Assembly: GCA_018400545.1 (NCBI GenBank)
Contig: JAGYLT010000006.1
Coordinates: forward strand, 1-23,960
Length of the DNA stretch: 23,960 nucleotides
Origin: Bacteroidales bacterium
GTDB lineage: Bacteria > Bacteroidota > Bacteroidia > Bacteroidales > 4484-276
Direction of reading: 5' to 3'
The position numbers and the translations under genes are program-made. Each line of letters opens with the position of its first letter. Within the stretch, counting starts at the first letter, position 1. A model generated the notes under the pieces. It was not told where the DNA came from, did not search any database, and saw only the letters and a list, made by a program, of their open reading frames with translations. Of this stretch, positions 16,511 through 23,960 are shown one piece after another.

Positions 16511-16547
16511 AAAAATGGCCTTCGATGTAATTGAAGGCCATTTTTTT
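16511..16547 (+). terminator. Strong intrinsic terminator
   Basis: AAAAATGGCCTTC (16511-16523) pairs perfectly with GAAGGCCATTTTT (16533-16545) around a 9-base loop and ends in seven T residues. It follows the stop codon of the two-module protein by 13 bases and separates it from the kinase gene. The A/T symmetry would let it work in either direction. Confidence 0.88.
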
Positions 16548-16597
16548 AACAATTTTGTTCTTTCATTTTTTGAATTTCATTCCTGTAATTCCGGAAT

Positions 16598-17662
16598 ATG
16601 TTTGAATATCTCTACAAGCGGCGTTTATTATGGATTCTGGTAGTGATTTTAATCGGCTGCTTTTTCCAGTTTTCGCTCGATGTAATTTTTAGCCTGATTT
16701 ACAGGAACCACCCGCTGTTCAGCAATCCGTTCAACTACTTTTTTTCCGTAGCCATATCATTTATTATCATGTATGGCCTGGTAAAAATGGCCGAATGGAT
16801 GAACAAAAAATTTTCGTGGGAGCGTTCGCCGGGTGGCAGATTTTATCTGCAGATTATCTCCATTACGTTCTTTGTCATGTTGATGGTTATGGGTATCCGC
16901 AACCTTTTCAATCTTTTGGTTTTTCCTTCCGGATTTATCCGGCTGATGGATGAAATGGTGATTGGTATCTTCTTTTTATTCATATCGCTGTTGTTGGTTT
17001 TTATCGACATTGGTGTGCACCTGTTAAACAAATGGCGTGTTTCGCAGGCTGAAATCGAGCGGTTTAAAAAAGAAAATCTCGAAACACAATTCGAGATGCT
17101 CCGCATGCAAATCAACCCGCACTTTTTATTCAACAGCCTCAATACGCTGTCATCGTTGATTTATCAGAATCAGGACACAGCTTCGAATTACGTGCGTGAA
17201 ATGTCAACGGTTTACCGGTACATGCTCGAGAAAAAAAATTCTGATATTGTCACGATAAACGAAGAACTGGTCTTCACCGGGTCGTACATTTACATGCTGA
17301 GCCTGAGGTTTGATGAGAAAATTAAGTTTGAGTTAAATATCAGCGACTGGTACAGAAACAAGGTAATTCCACCTTTAACTTTGCAAATATTAATTGAAAA
17401 TGCTGTGAAACACAATGTGATTTCGCAGCGAAAACCTTTAACAATAGAAATTTACACGCAAAGCAATTATACACTGGTGGTGAAAAACAACCTGCAACCC
17501 AAAGCCCGGAATTCATATTCTTCAGGTATCGGCCTCGAAAATATCAGGAGCCGGCTTGGAATATTAACCGACCGCGAGATGCACGTTGAAAAAACCGAGA
17601 CGGAGTTTATCGTTACCGTTCCGTTTCTGGACGCAGACGATAAAAGGCTGATTAACTGGTAG
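16598..17662 (+). CDS. LytS/YehU-type sensor histidine kinase
   Basis: This 354-residue inner-membrane kinase has four predicted membrane spans (about 10-34, 46-65, 83-108 and 119-143), a short helical linker (145-170) and a His_kinase plus HATPase region. The phospho-acceptor is H175 in QINPHFLFNSLN, the hallmark of the LytS group, and the ATP-binding N box is LIENAVKHN (N268); a later G-x-GL motif (GIGLENIRSRL) is also present. There is no extracytoplasmic sensor domain, so the signal is probably sensed in or near the membrane. The response regulator gene follows after 161 bases, so the pair very likely form one two-component system even though a repeat-rich spacer divides them. A preceding terminator implies its own start of transcription. 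The family call is firm; the signal is unknown. Confidence 0.93.
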   Translation: MFEYLYKRRLLWILVVILIGCFFQFSLDVIFSLIYRNHPLFSNPFNYFFSVAISFIIMYGLVKMAEWMNKKFSWERSPGGRFYLQIISITFFVMLMVMGIRNLFNLLVFPSGFIRLMDEMVIGIFFLFISLLLVFIDIGVHLLNKWRVSQAEIERFKKENLETQFEMLRMQINPHFLFNSLNTLSSLIYQNQDTASNYVREMSTVYRYMLEKKNSDIVTINEELVFTGSYIYMLSLRFDEKIKFELNISDWYRNKVIPPLTLQILIENAVKHNVISQRKPLTIEIYTQSNYTLVVKNNLQPKARNSYSSGIGLENIRSRLGILTDREMHVEKTETEFIVTVPFLDADDKRLINW

Positions 17663-17677
17663 GAAGAGGAAAGTAGG

Positions 17678-17712
17678 TATTGGTTATTGGTTATTTGTTA
17701 TTGGTTAATGGC
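17678..17712. repeat. 7-bp tandem repeat (TATTGGT), about 5 units
   Basis: Five consecutive 7-base units (TATTGGT twice, TATTTGT, TATTGGT, TAATGGC) begin 16 bases after the kinase stop codon. They lie between the kinase and its regulator and resemble the ATTGGAGT words in other gaps of the window. Confidence 0.8.
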
Positions 17713-17757
17713 TGTAAATGACCTAACAATGAATAACTTAGTAACTTAATAACTGAA

Positions 17758-17765
17758 TAATTTTG
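17758..17765 (+). promoter_or_regulatory. Candidate -7 box of the response regulator gene
   Basis: TAATTTTG is an exact TAnnTTTG match 59 bases before the ATG at 17824. No good -33 TTTG is present. The flanking word AATTTTGTTC recurs at 16551-16560, ahead of the kinase gene, where the preceding bases fit the box less well. Confidence 0.35.
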
Positions 17766-17823
17766 TTCACCGTGCCTCCTGCTATAGATTGCTTTACAAA
17801 CGCAGAATTTAACTTGAAAAGCG

Positions 17824-18600
17824 ATGAAAATACTAATCATAGAAGACGAGCCTTTTGCTCAAAAAGAATTGAAACGATTGCTGGAAGTTGCCGAAGGGAA
17901 ATTTGAAATCCTGGATATGATCGACACCGTGGAAGATTCGGTGGATTGGCTGAAGGAAAACCCACCTCCCGACCTGATTTTTCTCGACATCCAATTGGCC
18001 GACGGTATCAGTTTTGATATTTTCAGACAGGTAGAGATCAAATCGCCGGTAATATTTACAACGGCTTACGACGAATACGCCATCCGCGCATTTCAGCTCA
18101 ACAGCATCGATTATTTGCTAAAACCGGTGAAGCTGACCGATCTGATGCGTGCGATCAACAAATACGAAAGCCTGAAAGACCAGTACGGAAAGGATGACAA
18201 CGAGAGTGTTAACATCACCAAATCGCAACTGGAAGGACTGCTGAACCTGGGGCAAAAAGAATACAAATCCCGGTTTGTAGCCAAGATTGGTGATCAGATT
18301 AAATACATACCGATAGAAGATGTGGCCTATTTTTATGCGGAAGACAATGTGGTTTTTCTGGTGAGTAAATCGGCAAATCGCTACATCATCGAATATTCAA
18401 TCGAGGAGATCGATTCGCTGGTGGAACCGAAAAATTTTTACAGGCTCAACCGCTCGGTAGTTGCCCATATCAATGCCATCGACAAAGTTTATAAATACCT
18501 GAACAGCCGCCTCAAAATCGAGCTGAAACCCGAATCAGAGAAGGAAGTCCTGATCAGCCGGGCCAAGGTTTCTGATTTTATGAAATGGATGGACAGGTAG
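17824..18600 (+). CDS. LytTR-family response regulator
   Basis: This 258-residue cytoplasmic regulator has a receiver domain (1 to about 118) and a LytTR DNA-binding domain (about 148-258). Receiver residues are intact: the acidic pair E7 and D8, the phospho-acceptor D55 in IFLDIQLADG, T79/T80 in FTTAYDEYA, and K100 in LLKPV. The LytTR part shows the usual order, with IPIEDVAYF, FYRLNRSVVAHINAI and the closing ISRAKV segment. Phosphorylation by the kinase encoded just upstream is expected to drive dimerisation and binding to paired direct repeats. I searched the nearby upstream regions by eye for the typical LytTR nonamer pairs and did not find a convincing site, so the target genes are unknown. 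The five-module lipoprotein gene next downstream is one candidate. Confidence 0.94.
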   Translation: MKILIIEDEPFAQKELKRLLEVAEGKFEILDMIDTVEDSVDWLKENPPPDLIFLDIQLADGISFDIFRQVEIKSPVIFTTAYDEYAIRAFQLNSIDYLLKPVKLTDLMRAINKYESLKDQYGKDDNESVNITKSQLEGLLNLGQKEYKSRFVAKIGDQIKYIPIEDVAYFYAEDNVVFLVSKSANRYIIEYSIEEIDSLVEPKNFYRLNRSVVAHINAIDKVYKYLNSRLKIELKPESEKEVLISRAKVSDFMKWMDR

Positions 18601-18603
18601 ATG

Positions 18604-18681
18604 AGCGTAGCGCATGGCGCATAGCGCGTAGCGCAGGAGAGAGTAGATAGAGAATTGGAGTTTTGAAGTAATGGAGTATTG
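18604..18681. repeat. Low-complexity repeat patch (GCGCATAGC and TTGGAGT words)
   Basis: Directly after the regulator stop codon, 18604-18636 repeats GCGTAGC/GCGCATAGC-type words, and 18653-18681 carries TTGGAGT, AATGGAGT and ATTGGTA words like those at 4644-4723. A further GCGCATAGC occurs at 18722-18730. The 18601-18866 gap holds no gene or promoter I can support. Confidence 0.7.
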
Positions 18682-18866
18682 GTAGAGAGGTGGTAGTTAT
18701 TTGAGCGGGATTGATAGCTTAGCGCATAGCACGTGACGTTTAGTGCAGGACCCGTCATCAGAGTCGTCAGGGACATTAGGACGAGATTGGCCGGTAGAAA
18801 AAAAACTTAAGGGCTTTTCGGATGACTGGCATTTTATGAAAATGAAACAAAAAAGAAAATACAAAC

Positions 18867-20543
18867 ATGCCAAAAGGCAAACAAAAAATATTGAAAATAT
18901 TTGATTATCGAGGGATGTGGATAATTCTTGTTATCCTGCTAATGGGGGCTTGCAGCCGCCCGGTGGTGAAAATCGAAAATATTCCAGAAAACACGCCGCC
19001 AGGATCGGGTATTTACATTGCCGGGAATTTCAACCGCTGGGATCCGGGTGATGAACGCTTCCGCTTTGAAATGGACGATGACAGCAACTACTTTTTCATG
19101 GTACCCCGTGGATTCGGGAAACTGGAATTTAAAGTCACACGCGGCGAGTGGTCGAATGTGGAAACGGATATTTGCGGTTACGAAATCCAAAACAGGCATT
19201 ATGGCTACGCTTCCAGCGACACATTTTTCATTGATGTACAGAGCTGGAAAGACCTGGAGCCCATCAACTGTCCGGAACTTACCATCGTGGTGGACAATCT
19301 GCCTGAAAACACCCCGGAAGATGAGCCCATTGCACTGGCCGGAAATTTCAACGAATGGTCGCCCGACAGTTCGTCATACCTCAGGCGCGACAGCAACAGC
19401 GGAAAATACATGATAAAGCTGCCACGTGTGGGTCTGGAAAGGTTGCTCGAATTTAAGGTAACACGCGGAAACCTGATGAAAGCCGAGGCCGATAAATTCG
19501 GTTTCGAGATTGAAAAGCGGCAGGTTAAATTCGGGCATACCGACACCCTTTTTATTGATGTGGAAAACTGGGAAGACATTGTGGACGTGCCCCAAAACAG
19601 CGTAACCATCATTTTGGATGAGATTCCTCATGAAACCCCCGAAGATGCAGAAATATTTCTAACCGGCTCTTTCAACGGCTGGTACCCGAAAGAACCGAAA
19701 TACCGGTTTGAGAAAAATGAAAACGGTAAATACCAGTATATCCTGCCCAGAAAAGCCGATCAGATTGAATTTAAGGTTACGCGAGGCGACTGGTCAACCG
19801 AAGAAGTGGATATCCTGGGATACAAGACGGGCAACCGGAAATTTGAATTTGGCAGTGCCGACACCCTGTTTCTAACCATTCATGGCTGGCTGGATCAAAC
19901 CAAGGTGAAACAGCCCACATACACATTTCTTATTGAAGAGCTTCCCCCAACCACGCCAGATGGAGCTGATTTATACCTTGCCGGCACCATCAACAACTGG
20001 AATTCAAAAAAACGCATACATCGCTTTAAAATCAATGATCAGGGAAAATATTACCTCACCATGAAAGATGCCTTGCGCAGCATCGAATACAAAATTACCC
20101 GCGGCAACTGGGATAACCAGGAAGCAGATGAAAACGGTCAGATTATTCCCAATCGCCACTTTGAGTACAATGGCGAGGATACAATAAAAGTAAGGATCGA
20201 TAACTGGTTAGACAAACCCAGATTTAATCAGCGGGAAGTGGTAATTTACCTAGTAGACGTCCCAAAAAATACACCCAACGACCGACATATTTATCTTGCC
20301 GGAACCTTCAACAATTGGAATCCCGGAAATCCGGATTACATCCTGAATAAAAATCTTAAAGGAGACTACTATATCACCGTTTCCACTGATGACGACCACA
20401 TTGAATTTAAATTCACGCTAGGAAGCTGGGAATTCGAAGAACTGGACGATAACGGCAACACGATCCCAAACCGGTTTTACAACATGGGGTTCACTGATAC
20501 CCTCAGGTTGAAAGTGGATATGTGGGAAATTTATGGAAAGTAA
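18867..20543 (+). CDS. Lipoprotein of five tandem starch-binding-like (CBM20/E-set) modules
   Basis: This 558-residue protein begins with a hydrophobic segment and a lipobox (LLMGAC), giving lipidated C29. The remainder is five homologous modules: about 32-134, 137-241, 244-346, 350-453 and 456-556. Each runs through an ENTP-like start, a Y/L-AG-x-F/I-N-x-W strand (W58, W164, W272, W378, W484), EFKVTRG-x-W (W95, W309, W415, W521; module 2 has L203 instead), a D-x-x-G turn, a partly conserved NR, and a DT-x-x-x-x-V-x-x-W end. This order is typical of CBM20/CBM48-type glycan-binding domains, so the protein probably binds alpha-glucan at the envelope. No catalytic domain is present. The residues after C29 (SRPVV) are not acidic, so surface export is not indicated. 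M17 is an alternative start with a shorter signal. It follows the LytTR regulator by 266 bases. Ligand and exact CBM family are inference. Confidence 0.82.
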   Translation: MPKGKQKILKIFDYRGMWIILVILLMGACSRPVVKIENIPENTPPGSGIYIAGNFNRWDPGDERFRFEMDDDSNYFFMVPRGFGKLEFKVTRGEWSNVETDICGYEIQNRHYGYASSDTFFIDVQSWKDLEPINCPELTIVVDNLPENTPEDEPIALAGNFNEWSPDSSSYLRRDSNSGKYMIKLPRVGLERLLEFKVTRGNLMKAEADKFGFEIEKRQVKFGHTDTLFIDVENWEDIVDVPQNSVTIILDEIPHETPEDAEIFLTGSFNGWYPKEPKYRFEKNENGKYQYILPRKADQIEFKVTRGDWSTEEVDILGYKTGNRKFEFGSADTLFLTIHGWLDQTKVKQPTYTFLIEELPPTTPDGADLYLAGTINNWNSKKRIHRFKINDQGKYYLTMKDALRSIEYKITRGNWDNQEADENGQIIPNRHFEYNGEDTIKVRIDNWLDKPRFNQREVVIYLVDVPKNTPNDRHIYLAGTFNNWNPGNPDYILNKNLKGDYYITVSTDDDHIEFKFTLGSWEFEELDDNGNTIPNRFYNMGFTDTLRLKVDMWEIYGK

Positions 20544-20622
20544 GCAAATCTTTACGGAGTTTCGATTGTTCAATAATCAACACCTCCTGTCCGATTTTAT
20601 ACATTTTTTTATTTTCTTTAAA

Positions 20623-20647
20623 ATGTGATTAATCTTAATCCTCACAT
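20623..20647. promoter_or_regulatory. Nested palindrome, possible operator
   Basis: ATGTGATTAA (20623-20632), a TC centre and TTAATC-CT-CACAT (20635-20647) form a palindrome interrupted by a 2-base insertion. The inner GATTAA/TTAATC match is perfect. It lies 60 to 84 bases upstream of the permease start. TGTGA and TCACA are 13 bases apart, so it is not a CRP site, which needs 6. Confidence 0.4.
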
Positions 20648-20667
20648 ATTCAGAACATTTACCCATA

Positions 20668-20681
20668 GGCACAATTCTTGA
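20668..20681 (+). promoter_or_regulatory. Possible sigma-54 promoter of the permease gene (one key mismatch)
   Basis: GGCAC (20668-20672), five bases and TTG (20678-20680) reproduce the -24/-12 layout of sigma-54 promoters, 26 bases before the ATG. The invariant C at -12 is replaced by A (20681), which lowers confidence considerably. Confidence 0.25.
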
Positions 20682-20682
20682 G

Positions 20683-20701
20683 ACCATTTCTCGAAAATGG
20701 T
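20683..20701 (+). other. Hairpin over the ribosome-binding region of the permease gene
   Basis: ACCATTT (20683-20689) pairs with AAATGGT (20695-20701) around a 5-base loop. The right arm ends 5 bases before the ATG at 20707, so a folded transcript would cover the place where the ribosome binds. Confidence 0.4.
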
Positions 20702-20706
20702 GATCT

Positions 20707-23088
20707 ATGTTTCAAAACCTTCCAAAATTGATGTTCCGGCAGTTTTTGAACCACAAGCTGTCGATGGTCATAAAAATTTTCTGCCTGTCGGTTGGATTGG
20801 CTGCAAGCCTGCTCATCACGCTTTACATTTTACATGAATTGAGTTTCGATAATTTTCATGAGCACGGGGATGACATTTACCAGATGATCACAACAACAAG
20901 GAAAGGTGATGTTGTTGATAACAGTGCCGTAGCTACTGCCGGCCCCGGCCCCACCCTGTTGCAAACCTTCCCTGAATTCCGTAAAATGAGCAGGATGTCG
21001 ATGCCAAAAAGTGGCTATTTTGTTTATAATGACAAAAGCCTTACCGTTGACAACATTGTGTTTGCCGATTCCTCTTTTCTTGAGATTTTCAGTTTCCCGC
21101 TCTTAAACGGAAATCCTGAAACAGCCCTGACAAAGCCTTTTACTATGGTGGTAACTCCGGCATTTGCAAAGCGCTATTTCGGCGACGAAAATCCAATTGG
21201 CAAAGTGCTGAAATACAATGGCAAATACAATTTCATTGTGTCAGGTTTAGTGGAAGCTCCACCATCAAACTCGCATATTGGGTTTAATGCTTTACTATCT
21301 TTTTCCTCACTTTATGAAATGGATGGCTATTATATGGGCTGGGACGGCGGCTGGAATTTTTACACCTATTTCCTGGCCTCAGATCAAATCAAGGGTCAGG
21401 GTTTTCAGGAAAAACTCAAACCCCTGCTTGAAGAAAAAATCAACTACAAGTACAGAAATTATGGTGCTGAGTTGTCGCTTTCGTTCGATCCGTTGGATAA
21501 AGTTTATCTCAAATCCGGTTCACCGCATTCACAATTCCGGTCGGGAAATGCCCAAAACCTATTGATTTTCGGTGCCATTGGTTTCTTCATCCTGCTGATT
21601 GCCTGTATCAATTTCATCAATATTTCCACAGCCCAGTTTGCGCAACGGGCCAAAGAAACCGGGATTAAAAAGGTACTTGGCGCCGAAAGAAAAACACTGA
21701 TTTTCCAGTTTTTGGCCGAGACGATCTTTCTCACCCTTTTATCACTACTTATCTCCCTGCTTCTCATCGAAATTTTGCTACCCGGTTTTAACCGCCTTTT
21801 CAACACAGCCATATCCATTTACCAGCTTTCTTTTCTTAAAGCGTTGGGCATATTCCTCGTTACCGGAATTCTCACCGGCTTGCTGGCCGGAATTTACCCA
21901 TCAGTTTTCCTTTCAGGATTTTCTCCGGTAAAAGTTTTAAAAGGTGGTGTTATAGCTTTAAACAAAGGAAAAGCCCTGAGAAATACACTTGTGGTTTTAC
22001 AGTTTCTGCTGGCAACCGGCCTCATTATTTGCACCATGATAGTCTATCAGCAGATATCCTGGTTTCTTGACAAGCCAGCCGGATTTGAGCGTGAAAATTA
22101 CCTCATTTTGAATCTTACCGGCGAAAAATCTATATCAGGCTACAACATGCTCAAGCAGGAAATTCTTATGATGCCTGAAGTAGCCGGAGTAACAGCCAGC
22201 ACAGCTATTCCGGGTCAGGGTGTGGCCAGAAACGGCTATATTCCCGAAGGGCAAACAACTTCCATATTGTTTAACGTAATGGATGTGGATAAGGACTTCC
22301 TCAATACCCTTGGAATTGAAATTGTTAAGGGCCATGGTTTTAAACCGGGCTCCGCACAGGATAACAACATCCTCATCAATCAATCACTGGCTGATGAGAT
22401 GGGATGGGATAATCCCATCGGTAAAAAAATAAAAAGAAACGTAGAAGCTACCATTGCCGGTGTTGTGAATGATTTCCATTATACGCCCATGCACCACCCA
22501 ATCCAACCGCTCATCATCACCAACATTCCCTGGGAAGGACACCAGGATGGTTTCGATTACCTGATCATTAAACCCGCATCGGGCGCTGCAGCCTCAATAA
22601 TACCAAAACTTGAAGAGCTCTGGAAAAGGAGCTTTCCTTCCGAGCCTTTCATCTTTCATTTTATGAATCAGATAAATGCATCCATGTATTCGGATGAACG
22701 AACTTTCGGGAATATTTTTTGCTGGGCGTCTATTCTTGCCATCGTTATCGCCGGACTGGGCCTTTTTGGGCTGACCACTTTCATCACACAGCAGCGCAGG
22801 AAGGAAATTGGAATTCGCAAAACATTTGGGGCCAATTCATCCCGAATCGTTTGGCTGTTGGGAAAACAATTCGTTATGCTTGTGATAGCCGGCAATATGA
22901 TCGCCTGGCCGGTTACCTGGTTTATAATGCAAAACTGGCTGGATAATTTTGCCTATACTGCACCAATCAGCATCTGGGTTTATATTGCCACCCTGCTCCT
23001 TACCATCATATTTGCATTTTTAACCGTAGCCTGGCAATCGGTAAAAGCCTCCATGCAAAATCCCGTGGACACGCTGCGTTACGAGTAA
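20707..23088 (+). CDS. FtsX/MacB-type ABC transporter permease
   Basis: This 793-residue inner-membrane protein has the double layout of large Bacteroidota FtsX-type permeases. One membrane span lies near the start (about 21-45), followed by a MacB-like periplasmic domain (about 50-280), four spans at about 285-308, 335-360, 378-402 and 426-450, a second periplasmic domain (about 455-670), and three spans at about 672-694, 722-742 and 757-780. Both FtsX signatures are present as GIKKVLGA after the second span and EIGIRKTFGA after the sixth. Such permeases work with a separate ATPase to drive envelope processes by transmembrane mechanical force or to export substrates. No ATPase gene is adjacent in this window. 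The start at 20707 gives the usual MFxN opening. Substrate and partner are unknown. Confidence 0.9.
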   Translation: MFQNLPKLMFRQFLNHKLSMVIKIFCLSVGLAASLLITLYILHELSFDNFHEHGDDIYQMITTTRKGDVVDNSAVATAGPGPTLLQTFPEFRKMSRMSMPKSGYFVYNDKSLTVDNIVFADSSFLEIFSFPLLNGNPETALTKPFTMVVTPAFAKRYFGDENPIGKVLKYNGKYNFIVSGLVEAPPSNSHIGFNALLSFSSLYEMDGYYMGWDGGWNFYTYFLASDQIKGQGFQEKLKPLLEEKINYKYRNYGAELSLSFDPLDKVYLKSGSPHSQFRSGNAQNLLIFGAIGFFILLIACINFINISTAQFAQRAKETGIKKVLGAERKTLIFQFLAETIFLTLLSLLISLLLIEILLPGFNRLFNTAISIYQLSFLKALGIFLVTGILTGLLAGIYPSVFLSGFSPVKVLKGGVIALNKGKALRNTLVVLQFLLATGLIICTMIVYQQISWFLDKPAGFERENYLILNLTGEKSISGYNMLKQEILMMPEVAGVTASTAIPGQGVARNGYIPEGQTTSILFNVMDVDKDFLNTLGIEIVKGHGFKPGSAQDNNILINQSLADEMGWDNPIGKKIKRNVEATIAGVVNDFHYTPMHHPIQPLIITNIPWEGHQDGFDYLIIKPASGAAASIIPKLEELWKRSFPSEPFIFHFMNQINASMYSDERTFGNIFCWASILAIVIAGLGLFGLTTFITQQRRKEIGIRKTFGANSSRIVWLLGKQFVMLVIAGNMIAWPVTWFIMQNWLDNFAYTAPISIWVYIATLLLTIIFAFLTVAWQSVKASMQNPVDTLRYE

Positions 23089-23247
23089 GTGCCTCGATGG
23101 GTAAATGAATTTAGCCTGGTGTCTTGTCAACCTTATTTTTTGGCTGGAATGTTCTTCGGAAGATTACAGGCCAGGCTCCTGGCTTTCAATCGTGCGAAGC
23201 ACATTGAAAAGTCAAAATCAACCCGCCTCTATTTGCATGACCCGACA

Positions 23248-23901
23248 TTATTGATATATCTCCATCGCTCCGTGTATTCCGCCGATGAGCATTTGCGTGG
23301 CAATCACTGCAAGGATGAGCCCCATGATCCTGGTTATGACACCAATAACGCCCCTGCCAAGGAAATGAATCAGTTTCTCACCATAAACAAACATCAAATA
23401 TGTGATGAGGCAAAGCAAGGCAAAAGCAATCAATACGATCAGGATATGAGAAACCGACGGGCTTGCTCCCACAAAGTTCATGGCAGTGGATATGGTTCCC
23501 GGGCCGGCCAGGATTGGGATAGCGAGTGGTGAGATGGCGATGTTGATTTCGTTGTTCTCATGCTTCTCTTTGATCATCGCCCTGGCTTCATCACCCGGGT
23601 GGTGCACATGAGATTCTTTTCCCTGAACCAGGTTGTAGCCCACCAAAAAAAGCAGGATACCACCGGTGATTTTAAACGCAGGCAGGGTGATGCCGAAAAG
23701 CTTAAAAATAAAGTGCCCGGTAACGCAAAACGCGCCCACAATGATAAACGCGTAAAGCAGCGAATTAAAGGCAATTATCCGCCGTTCCTGCCGGGTATTC
23801 GACTGTGTAAGCCCGATGAAAATGGAGGTGTTGGCAACCGGATTCATGATGGCAAACAAACCCATGAATACCGTTGTGCTGAAAAGTACCAGTTCGTGCA
23901 T
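23248..23901 (-). CDS. MarC-family integral membrane protein
   Basis: This 217-residue protein has six predicted membrane spans and matches the MarC family (also called NAAT). Recognisable stretches are AIMNPVANTSIFIGLT near the start, a central ITGGILLFLVGY, the conserved PLAIPILAGPGTIST around residues 125-140 and ITRIMGLILAVIATQMLIGGI close to the end. A histidine-containing loop (SHVHHPGDEA) lies between the halves. MarC proteins were once linked to multiple antibiotic resistance, but that link has been withdrawn and no firm role is known; a thermococcal relative is reported to move small amino acids. Length is normal. It converges on the permease gene; the 159-base gap between them has only a weak hairpin (23170-23183). 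The 147-codon frame on the + strand at 23089-23532 is its shadow. Confidence 0.92.
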   Translation of the reverse strand: MHELVLFSTTVFMGLFAIMNPVANTSIFIGLTQSNTRQERRIIAFNSLLYAFIIVGAFCVTGHFIFKLFGITLPAFKITGGILLFLVGYNLVQGKESHVHHPGDEARAMIKEKHENNEINIAISPLAIPILAGPGTISTAMNFVGASPSVSHILIVLIAFALLCLITYLMFVYGEKLIHFLGRGVIGVITRIMGLILAVIATQMLIGGIHGAMEIYQ

Positions 23902-23960
23902 AGTGGAGTTACTATGTATCGTTTTCTAAAATTGCACCAGGTTGGCGAAACCGAAAAATG

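Noticed and set aside
20624..20646. TGTGA...TCACA considered as a CRP-type site
   Set aside because: The half-sites are 13 bases apart, not 6, and an inner palindrome better explains the symmetry.
23170..23183. GCCAG/CTGGC hairpin between the permease and MarC genes as a terminator
   Set aside because: The stem is only 5 bp and followed by three T residues; too weak to call.
23089..23532. 147-codon + strand frame starting right after the permease stop codon
   Set aside because: Most of it is antisense to the MarC gene, whose protein matches a known family; the peptide is rich in His, Cys and charged residues with no domain.

Overview
The window looks like chromosomal DNA of a Bacteroidota bacterium, most likely a Bacteroidales/Marinilabiliales-type lineage. 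The evidence is a type IX secretion (T9SS) C-terminal sorting domain on a large exported protein, Bacteroidota -7 promoter boxes (TAnnTTTG), start codons preceded by A/T-rich sequence instead of strong Shine-Dalgarno motifs, a LytS/LytR-type regulatory pair, MacB/FtsX-type permeases in the 790-residue format common in this phylum, and palindrome-rich intergenic repeats. I saw no tRNA, rRNA, CRISPR array, transposase or integrase.

Layout. (1) 1-227 is a hairpin-rich junction that probably terminates transcription from both sides. (2) 228-4475 (-) encodes a 1415-residue fusion of an animal/fungal-type (GT3) glycogen synthase with a GT35 alpha-glucan phosphorylase. (3) 4476-5037 is a non-coding stretch with an 8-bp tandem array, a 33-bp direct repeat and an inverted repeat. 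(4) 5038-5877 (-) is a strikingly AT-rich orphan membrane protein. (5) 6038-9691 (+) encodes a T9SS-exported BNR/PKD protein, followed by three copies of a composite palindromic repeat, each carrying a terminator-like hairpin. (6) 10074-11459 (+) is an aminopeptidase P. (7) 11460-11912 holds a 406-bp MITE-like element with inverted ends and four internal palindromes. (8) 11913-15647 (-) is a SNF2-family ATPase with two SWIM-type zinc motifs. (9) 15886-20543 (+) holds a small two-module exported protein, a LytS-type histidine kinase, a LytTR response regulator and a lipoprotein made of five tandem starch-binding-like (CBM20/E-set) modules. (10) 20707-23088 (+) is an FtsX/MacB-type permease with unusual upstream signals. 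(11) 23248-23901 (-) is a MarC-family membrane protein.

How the genes may work together. Two parts of the window bear on alpha-glucans: the synthase/phosphorylase fusion (cytoplasmic storage glycogen) and the five-module lipoprotein (cell envelope). They are 14 kb apart and on opposite strands, so a shared pathway is inference only. The LytS/LytR pair sits between two envelope proteins and could regulate either. The remaining genes look like ordinary single transcription units.

The least explained items are the fusion enzyme, the five-module lipoprotein with its neighbouring regulator, the AT-rich orphan and the two families of palindromic intergenic elements. No complete new defence or mobile system is visible.
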